In this document: positions 56,580 through 64,000 of the stretch, piece after piece | How the letters are laid out: each line of letters begins with the position of its first letter | Position numbering within the stretch: the first letter of the stretch is position 1 | Origin: Solicoccozyma terricola | Lineage: Eukaryota; Basidiomycota; Tremellomycetes; Filobasidiales; Piskurozymaceae | DNA length: 64,000 nucleotides | Reading direction: 5' to 3' | NCBI GenBank assembly: GCA_001600875.1 | Contig: BCLD01000015.1 | Location: forward strand, 51,761-115,760 | Made by a program: the position numbers and the translations under genes | The notes under the pieces: model-generated | The model's input: the letters and a program-made list of their open reading frames with translations, nothing else | Told to the model about the DNA's origin: nothing | The model's database searches: none

Positions 56580-57506
56580 ATGTCTCTCTACGATCTATCC
56601 GTGAGTCCACGGACCCTAACCCCCCTATCCAGCCTTCCGCCGCTGACCGTGCAACAACCAACCACCCACCCACCTCCACCCACCTCCACCAGGTCGAACA
56701 ACCACAGAAGAGCATCCCTCTCTCCGACCTCAAATCCAAACCCATCTTGTTCGTAAACGTCGCTTCAGCTTGCGGTCTGACTCCGCAGTACAAGGGTGAG
56801 TGTTGGAGGACGGGTCTCCCGGAGACTTGAATGTTCCAATTCCTGATCTGGCCTTGTGCGATGTGGATCACAGGACTTCAGGAGCTGTATAACAAGTATC
56901 ACTCTAAAGGACTCGAGGTGTTTGGTTTCCCATGTAATGTGAGTTGTACCTTTTCTGCATTACTTCTAGTACGATTCTGATCCATGAAGATATTGCACTC
57001 TCGTCTTCTCAGCAATTCAAAGAGCAAGAGAAGGGAAGTGACGATGAAATCCTTCAATTCTGCGAGAGGAACTACGGTGTCACTTTCCCGATTGCTAAGA
57101 AGGTGAATCATCATGTATAGATGTACATACACTCGGGACTGACGTAATTATTCTTCGCGTCTCTCTCAAAGGCCGACGTGAACGGGGAAACTACTCAACC
57201 AATCTACAAGATCCTCAAGAAAGAAGCCGGTGTTCAAGATATCGACTGGTGAGAATCCAGCCCCTTCCCCAACCGCACCAAGTCGTCATCCCTAACACAT
57301 CCCTAACATCTACGTCGTCTGTTACTCAGGAACTTTTCCAAGTTCCTCGTAAAGGACGGACAGGTCAAGTGGTTCTCTGCTAGGACTGAGCCGGTGAGTA
57401 ACGGAGATTGTTGAGACGAGATGAGGGGACGAGGACTTGGTCGCTGATGTGCCTTTTGGATGTGTACAAGTCTGCGCTGGAGCCTGAGATTGAGAAACTC
57501 TTCTGA
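56580..57506 (+). CDS. Glutathione-peroxidase-like thiol peroxidase
   Basis: Seven exons (56580-56600, 56693-56795, 56874-56938, 57013-57102, 57172-57248, 57330-57393, 57471-57506) give 151 residues. The family core is PILFVNVASACGLTPQYKGL with the peroxidatic Cys in place of selenocysteine, then KGLEVFGFPCNQFKEQE, NYGVTFPIAKKADVNGE and WNFSKFLVKDGQVKWF with the catalytic Trp-Asn. The second Cys (FPCNQF) is the family's usual position. Fungal members use thioredoxin and act as peroxide sensors or scavengers (yeast Hyr1/Gpx3). It is convergent with TERT. Confidence 0.95.
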
Positions 57507-57642
57507 AAGAAGAAAGTTGGTCGCCTGTGATTGACACTTGCACGGGATTCAGGAAGTTGAAGGGGTTGTAGATGGAAAACAGCATGTTTGTCGGAAAAAG
57601 AGATATATACAAATGCAACAAGCCGCCGATTCATGATTATAG

Positions 57643-60600
57643 TTAGAATGACACCGGCTTTACTCTCTCCCATGTAGATTCCATCACCTCATCCAATGTC
57701 TTCTTCAGCGTTCGAGGATGCTGAACCCTTTCGAGGTCTTCCTGTAGTGCCTGTAAGACAGGAAGGAATAACGTCGGACGCATTGCGAACAGTCGACATA
57801 TGGCGTGCCTTGCCAGCCTGTGACAAAGACCCGATGGGAAGTTAGCTTTCAGTCTGAACCCACGAGAATCACATGTTTCATATCGTACCATTGGAAGACC
57901 TCGGACGATACTTTTCGCTCCGCACGGTTGCTTTTCCCAATAGGTGAATGTAGATGTCCTCTACTCGCATCATCAGTCTGCTTGATAACGTCGTTTATGG
58001 ACCGATATATCCAATCCGATCGAACGTCGGGTTCATGTTTCAAAGCTCGGAGGTACGTCATTAGCTTGACACCACTTAGCAGGAAGTTGGTGTATATGTT
58101 CGAGCAAACGACTGCATACGAGTTGAGACCGGTGTCGTTCTGTGCCCCGTCGAAAGGTAAGCACTGACAAGAGGGCTAATATCTCGCTCGCGACTCACGT
58201 AGATGATATGATTGTGGTTCTCCAACATTCTAGGGATTCGAAAATTATCAGAAGTTGATCAGTCACAAACGGCTACACTCCTCAACTCACCGCTTGAACC
58301 AATCAGTCAATGACGTTCCTTGTCTCGTCGTCGACTTGACAGTCAGCGATTCACGGACGTCTGCAACGGATGCTATGTTAGCATTCACAATCAGTCAATC
58401 TGCCATCAGTCACGCTCACGGAGGTTGTAGCTCCTGGTGATATCGATCCGCAGATCGAGACTTGACGTATCGACCAACAAACCACAGTATGGGAACTCTG
58501 TGTGAGAGTTCTCAGAGATTCGGATAGAGCATCTGGGCTTTATTCTCCGTGACCCACCAGTATCTGCGCATCGCGACGTTTGCAGAGCATGCATATCTTC
58601 GACGCTGAAATTGACAAGTGTCTTCTCAGGTGCGGTTCGACAACCATAGTCTTCTTGTCCCCTGGTCATCCGCTTGAGGAATCGCTGGGCTTTGCTTTCG
58701 TCTGTAGTTACAAAGAGGAAGTCGTCGATGATGCGCAAGAGAAGCTGAATGAAAGCTAGATCAGTCTGTTATAATGACTTGAAGTGATAATACCCGCTAC
58801 TCACAGAATCTGGCGCCCTCGTGAAGCTCAGTCTCTCTCTCTCCATGTGTCCATAAAAGTACGAGCACAACAAGCTGCTGACTTTTGAACCTTGAGGTAT
58901 ACCTACAATCTGCTCATAGTAGGATGTGCCGAACTGGTTGTAAAAAGACTATCATCAGCGCAACAGACAGAGGCGCTCTCGAGAGTTTTCACCTTGACGA
59001 CGCTGGAGGTGACGTGCTTGCAGAGTTCTGCCATAACGGTTTCTCGCGTTTGGACATCTTCATAGACCTACAAAAGCAATGTCATGAAGCCAAGGTACCA
59101 GGATCGTGTATCAGCGAACACGCACTAGGTCTACAAAGACTGCGTTTCGTCGCTTGGCAGCTTGCTGAGCGACCATATCATGGAAGGTGAAAGCCTCGTC
59201 TGCAGATTTGTCCATCAGCCACAAAAACATCAGGAAGGTAGCAAAATCTTACCCTTCGCTCTCGTCAGCCATGGCCACAGCCTCGGCGCACGACTTGATG
59301 TAGGGAGGAGTTGAGCGTGCCTTCCGCTAATGTAGTCAGTTGGCTGGAAGCAATGTCATTCTCAGCGTCGAACGGATTGCATAAGCGTTTGATCTCACCC
59401 TGTCGAGGATCTCCTGCAGCACTTCGAGGAGCTTCCCATGGTTGATCGTGTCGAAAGCTTTCTTGACGTCGGTCTTGACAAAGTACAGCTTGGGCCTGCG
59501 AGCCCTTTGACGTCAACATCTAGAGCCGCGGAATTGATACAAAGAACTTACAACTCCCCATACATCTGCTTGATGTTTTCCTTGAAAGTCTTCATTCGAC
59601 CATAGATGTCGTGGAGGTTGAAAAGGGACGCGGCAAGCAGGTCGTCATGCCGTCGCTGCGGATGTATATCAGGTTACCTCCTGTTGTCCATCAAATATGC
59701 CCCTCGTCATTCTCACCTTCTCATAGTCTAACACATGGTAAGCTCCGGTCAAGAGCTGGTTGATTGACTTGTCATACCAGACATCTCCGTTCGCTCGAGT
59801 CTGGCGGAACATGGCATTGTTACAGTCGTTGAGTCAGGCGGCGACAAATTGGGCTCACCTTTCGTTGACGTCGTCCCAAATTCGCGATCGGTCGTACACC
59901 ATTCGCCTTGGGCAACAGTCTGAGACTAGCGTGTGGAACTTTGAGACGCTGCAGACCTCGTTGTCGGGCCTGCGGAACGCAATAAGAGATGAGCGTCGGC
60001 CCCAACGCCAGAGAGACTTCAGTAGCCACTCACCGGGTCTGCCTTGCGGTATAGCGTGCTTCCGAGTTCGCGCAATACAGGCTTGCAGAGCAGATGCCAG
60101 TCATCGTGGCGGAAATAGGTTGTGCGATACTTTGTAACAGCAGTCTCGGTAATGAAAAAGGTATTCTTTTCGGTGGAGTGCGGTCAGCGATGGTCTAAAC
60201 CCGGAGGGTACCTTGTAGACACACCTGGAGTAGCGGTAACAGTAACGAGTCATACACCCAGTAAATCAGTTCCTGCATGAGTTCTCTCCTTTTGATTTCC
60301 TCTCCCTGCGGCACCCGCTGGGTTTGACTGCCTGCCTTGAGCCACTCTACGTGGTCGTATCGGAAACCTTGTAGGATCTGATGAATGGAGAACGTCTCGA
60401 ATCGACGCGCACGAATGAAGGAATCGAGAGCTAGCAGTGATTTGAATTGTCAGGCGCAGGCGCTGAGACGAAATATCGCCTCATCACTCTCACATCGATA
60501 GACCAGCCGTCTGTTCTCGTGACTGCCCCATAGCTCAGCCGGCAACACAGCATTGCAGAATGCTATGACATATCGGCTGACCTGTGCGACGTCCCATATT

Positions 60601-62028
60601 TTTCAGAAAGATTATCCGCTGGTGACTCCACCTTGCTCACTCACCTCCCCCTGCGTGCACTGCCAATCAACATATTCCGGCCGCTCTTTGACTTTTCCAT
60701 CCGCCTCAGCCGCTCCTTGACGAGGGTCTTGCACGAGAGTCCGAAACCCCGCGGATAGTTCTACAGCGCGCAGGAGAGGTATCTTCGGCTTTCCCTCCTC
60801 GACGCCGAGTTCTTCGATGTGCTTGGCCCTTCGATCTCGCTAAGAGGGATTGAATTAATCCTGCATCACCCGTTTTCTCATATAATGGACGGCTCCTCAC
60901 CTTTGATGGGCAATACAATGATCTCAATTTCCAGTAATCACATTTACGATGCCTAGTGATGATCTCTTCAACGATCGACATTGCGTGACGTTTCAGTCTG
61001 TTGGGTGTTTTGGCCTTTTTGCTGAGCAATGCCAACTAAACATGCCATCAATCGAATCAGCTCCAACAATTAAAACAGCAAGAAGTTGAAGAGGGGGGGG
61101 GGGGGGGAACAAAAAGAAAAGAAAAGGTCGAATCCCCCCTCACCTCAATCTCCTCCTTCCTCGTCGTGTAATCTCTAGACATTGCAGCTTTTCCCCATTT
61201 GGCTGTTCCCTTCCAACCCTCTTTAGGATCAGAGGTAAAGACATTATGTAACCCATGCTGTCGTGGGAAAATATAACGAAGAAGTGTTCGACCTTCAGCG
61301 TGATGATCGAACCCAGCCAAGCGAGAGACGGTCAGCGACGACGGATCAACACGAGGTGGAGGAGGTTCGATTCTGTTAAGTATGTCTTTTTTTGTTTTTG
61401 GTGTTTAGTTAATTCATGGAATAGAGACCGGGGGGGAAAATCAAGTAAAAGTATTCACGATTAAATGGTAATCCACAACATGCACTTCTTCGTCCACCTT
61501 GATAATTCCAATTGGAATAAAACATCTTCTGACGTGGGATTTTAACCTCGGTCGGTGATTTACTGGGAACGTTGTATGTTTGTTAGCTCAGGATGTTTCT
61601 ATACCCGGCCCCCGCCCGCCGCGGGGGTGGGGGGGGGGGGGGGGGGGGGGGTTCTCTATACCGCAAACTCACCCAACATTCAAAGCAAGGTTCTGACATT
61701 GTTTCGTCGAAATCTCATTTCCAATTCCATTTCCAACAAAAAACCCATCCCCAACCCGATCCATCCCCACCTTCTTCCTCTTCTTCCTTCTTCCAACCTT
61801 CCCCACGCCCACGCCATCCCCATCCTCGTCCCCACCCACACCCGCACCCTTTTTCCTCTTCCTCTTCCGCTTCATCTCCTCCTTCTCCTCCTCCTTTTTC
61901 AAATCAACTATCGTTCGAAGCGTATACATCGGTTTCCCACATAATTGTGAATAACATCGATTTTGAAGAGGTAAAAAGAGAGAAGTGGTGGTTAAGAGGT
62001 TGATGAATGGTGTTGAACCCAGACTATG

Positions 62029-62082
<54 letters not shown>

Positions 62083-63083
62083 CCCCCAGAGAGAGAGAGA
62101 GAGACCCCCCCCAAAGAAAAGTCTCAGTCCCCCCCCCACGGAAGGCATTTCTTTCCCCCCCCNNNNNNNNNNNNNNNNNNNNNNNNNNNNNNNNNNNNNN
62201 NNNNNNNNNNNNNNNNNNNNNNNNNNNNNNNNNNNNNNNNNNNNNNNNNNNNNNNNNNNNNNNNNNNNNNNNNNNNNNNNNNNNNNNNNNNNNNNNNNNN
62301 NNNNNNNNNNNNNNNNNNNNNNNNNNNNNNNNNNNNNNNNNNNNNNNNNNNNNNNNNNNNNNNNNNNNNNNNNNNNNNNNNNNNNNNNNNNNNNNNNNNN
62401 NNNNNNNNNNNNNNNNNNNNNNNNNNNNNNNNNNNNNNNNNNNNNNNNNNNNNNNNNNNNNNNNNNNNNNNNNNNNNNNNNNNNNNNNNNNNNNNNNNNN
62501 NNNNNNNNNNNNNNNNNNNNNNNNNNNNNNNNNNNNNNNNNNNNNNNNNNNNNNNNNNNNNNNNNNNNNNNNNNNNNNNNNNNNNNNNNNNNNNNNNCCT
62601 TGAAACCAGCAGCAAGTACATTTGGAGGTGCGTATGGATTCATTGGATCGAGTGGTTTCTTGGTTTTGAAAATAGTAATCAGGATTTGATCAATGACCTG
62701 TTGAGTTTGTGTGTGGGGGGGGGAGCAATACGATTGTATAATTAAACGAGGATAACAAGAGAAAAAAACAAGGCCCAAAAGTCCAAACGTGCTACCAAAA
62801 TACCCACCTCCTGTTGTGTCATCGTAACATCTCCCCCAAATCCAACTCCCAACCCTAACCTCTCCCCATCATCCTCATCCAACCCCACCAACGTCCCTTC
62901 CAACAACCCCCGATACGTCTCGCTATCTTCTTCGTGTATTATCGTTCCCCATTGAGTGGATGGAATTTGATATTGTAGATAATCATGAAGAGTGATTAGA
63001 TGAGGGTAGTATGCGGATAGAGTTGGATGTTGGAGTGATTTGGGGTTGGATGGTGTGTATGGGAGGGATGTACTGTCTTGCAT
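57643..63083 (-). CDS. TERT: Telomerase reverse transcriptase
   Basis: A long multi-exon gene (about 20 exons). The N-terminal exon is 62808-63083 (MQDSTSLPYTP), and exon 2 (from 62697) runs into an N gap. The RNA-binding part has LLRYIFPRQHGLHNVFTSDPK (61144 to about 61375), KKAKTPNRLKRHA (60901-61035) and ELIYWVYDSLLLPLL. Reverse transcriptase motifs are LRLLPKANGVRPIANL (motifs 1/2, 59859-59969), LYFVKTDVKKAFDTI (motif A, 59399-59495), VGIPQGSKVSSLLCSYFYG (motif B), LLRIIDDFLFVTT (motif C Asp pair), YGCRTAPEKTLVNF (motif D) and FPYCGLLVD (motif E). It adds telomeric repeats using the telomerase RNA. Two junctions (near 61459/61375 and 59340) do not close in frame in my reading. Confidence 0.93.
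61624..61651. repeat. G tract in a TERT intron
   Basis: A nearly pure G run (sense-strand C) lies in the intron between the exons ending at 61673 and starting at 61562, flanked by CCCGCCGCGGGGG. Another G run of 14 lies at about 61096-61109 in a second TERT intron. Confidence 0.75.
62024..62162. repeat. (GA)n and C-run low-complexity block beside the assembly gap
   Basis: A GA microsatellite of about 25 units is followed by alternating C runs and short GA runs, breaking off at the N block. This explains the failed assembly; the reading frames that pass through it are spurious. Confidence 0.85.
62163..62597. other. 435-base assembly gap inside TERT
   Basis: A continuous run of N. Exon 2 of TERT (AAGFK, ending at 62598) stops at its edge. 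The missing sequence therefore contains a donor, possibly one or more exons of the N-terminal TERT domain, and repetitive intron. Confidence 0.95.
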
Positions 63084-63801
63084 GTGTGTGATGCGTTGGT
63101 ATAGATGGTGGTGGTGGTTGAATAGCCCACGCGAGTGACGAATACGCGACTGTCACGTGCAAGCAGGGAGATGATCGCTGCCAGAGGGGGGGAGGGGAAG
63201 GGGGAGAGGAGGGAGGGGAGGGAGGCAGGGAGGGAGAGGGAGAGGAGGGCGGGGCGGGGGGGGGGGAGGGGGGGCGAATACGCGACTGTCACGTGCAAGC
63301 AGGGAGATGATCGCTGCCAGAGGGGGGGAGGGGAAGGGGGAGAGGAGGGAGGGGAGGGAGGCAGGGAGGGAGAGGGAGAGGAGGGCGGGGCGGGGCGTGA
63401 GAAGGCAGGGAGGGAAGGTTTCAGTTTAAATGGGTTAGCGCCCCCCCTTCCCGCCCCGCCCACGCCGGTTAATGTCTCCTTTGATTATATAATCAACGCA
63501 CATTCCCCATTAACCGGAGGGGGGGCAGGCGCCCATTCACCGGATCGATTCATATCAACTCCCTCATTCAGCTGTCAAGCACCCCACCACCACCCCACCA
63601 CCACCACCACCACCAGCCTCCCCTACTACGTCTGCGAATACAGCTATACCCCCCCTTACTCCAGGTGAGTATCTCCCCACATCAGCGTTCAACCAACTTC
63701 AGCTCATCGACGACCCCTCCCCCCACCCAACACCATCACACCAAAACTGGTATAGCACCCCACACCCCTACACCCCTTTCCATCGACACGACATCGACAT
63801 A
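63084..63801. promoter_or_regulatory. Divergent region between TERT and the last gene
   Basis: A 718-base divergent gap. It holds a tandem duplication (63139-63393), a perfect 16-base palindrome TTGATTATATAATCAA at 63481-63496 that contains a TATA-like core, and a candidate 5' leader intron for the right-hand gene (GTGAGT at 63664, acceptor at about 63754). Confidence 0.55.
63139..63393. repeat. Tandem duplication of about 120 bases upstream of TERT
   Basis: The block beginning CGAATACGCGACTGTCACGT occurs at 63139 and again at 63275 (period 136). Both copies continue identically through GATGATCGCTGCCAGAG and the following G/A-rich tract until the GGCGGGGCGGGG end. Each copy contains one CACGTG (63154-63159 and 63290-63295). 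Confidence 0.9.
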
Positions 63802-64000
63802 ATGCCGAAATACTTGTATCCTAAAGATACAGACTTGAAGAAACAGGCGATAGTGAGTAAATACGTCGGGTGTAAATGATGGTCCCCTTTGGGGCGTTTC
63901 CCACCGCGCGATTAGGGGGAAAGCGAGGGGGGGGGGGGGGGAACTGGAACTGATTTTTGGTTTGATCGTCTTGTGTTGGCTTGGATGTCTTTTAGGAAAT
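63802..64000 (+). CDS. Start of an unidentified gene, truncated by the window end
   Basis: The ATG at 63802 opens MPKYLYPKDTDLKKQAI and ends at a GTGAGT donor at about 63853. The intron holds a G run (about 63929-63941), and its acceptor TTTTAG lies at about 63995, leaving five bases of exon 2. Seventeen residues are too few to assign a family. The start is supported by its position downstream of a TATA-like palindrome and a probable leader intron. Confidence 0.5.

Noticed and set aside
57643..61320. Reverse transcriptase motifs suggesting a retrotransposon
   Set aside because: The motifs, the FPRQ-x-GLHNVF segment, many spliceosomal introns and lack of integrase, gag or terminal repeats identify cellular telomerase.
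61669..62778. ORFs of 165-369 codons spanning the N block
   Set aside because: They are open only because N is read as X and because GA/C repeats lack stops.

Overview
The window is one intron-dense stretch of nuclear DNA from a fungus, most probably a basidiomycete yeast of the Tremellomycetes type. Genes carry 1 to 16 short GT-AG introns (mostly 50-100 nt, donors usually GTGAGT). Intergenic gaps are a few hundred bases, and several genes are confined to fungi (DASH subunit Hsk3, permease chaperone Shr3, Hpc2-type histone chaperone subunit). The lineage is inferred from gene architecture and family content only. For most genes I rebuilt the exons by hand, and the summed coding length is a multiple of three; where that failed I say so.

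Left part (1-24 kb): TMEM170-like membrane protein (-, cut by the window edge), HPC2/ubinuclein (+), AIM41/YqeY (-) sharing a promoter with UFD1 (+), Zip3/HEI10-type RING protein (-), type II dehydroquinase (-), dicarboxylate-type mitochondrial carrier (-), calcipressin (-), a tiny membrane protein (-), nucleoside hydrolase (-), SNU23 (+), GPALPP1 (-) and COQ2 (+).

Middle (24-50 kb): an unrecognised polytopic membrane protein (+), a possible RPA-interacting-protein homologue (+), dihydroxy-acid dehydratase (+), a basic hypothetical protein (-), HSK3 (+), SHR3 (-), methylthioadenosine phosphorylase (-), eIF3j/HCR1 (+), NSE3/MAGE (+), SNX4 (+), ribulose-phosphate epimerase (-), a PQ-loop vacuolar transporter (+) and cytochrome c oxidase subunit Vb (-).

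Right part (50-64 kb): a 658-codon intronless ORF of unknown or possibly viral-capsid origin (-), a U2 snRNA gene (+), phosphomannose isomerase (+), a glutathione-peroxidase-like thiol peroxidase (+), the telomerase reverse transcriptase gene TERT (-, interrupted by a 435-base run of N) and the first exon of one further gene (+).

The genes are ordinary housekeeping functions with no operon-like logic. The unusual signals are structural: exons of 10-22 nt in six genes; a GC-rich repeat shared by three introns in the same transcriptional sense; G/C homopolymers, mostly in introns; CACGTG motifs in at least nine upstream regions; and the intronless 658-codon ORF.
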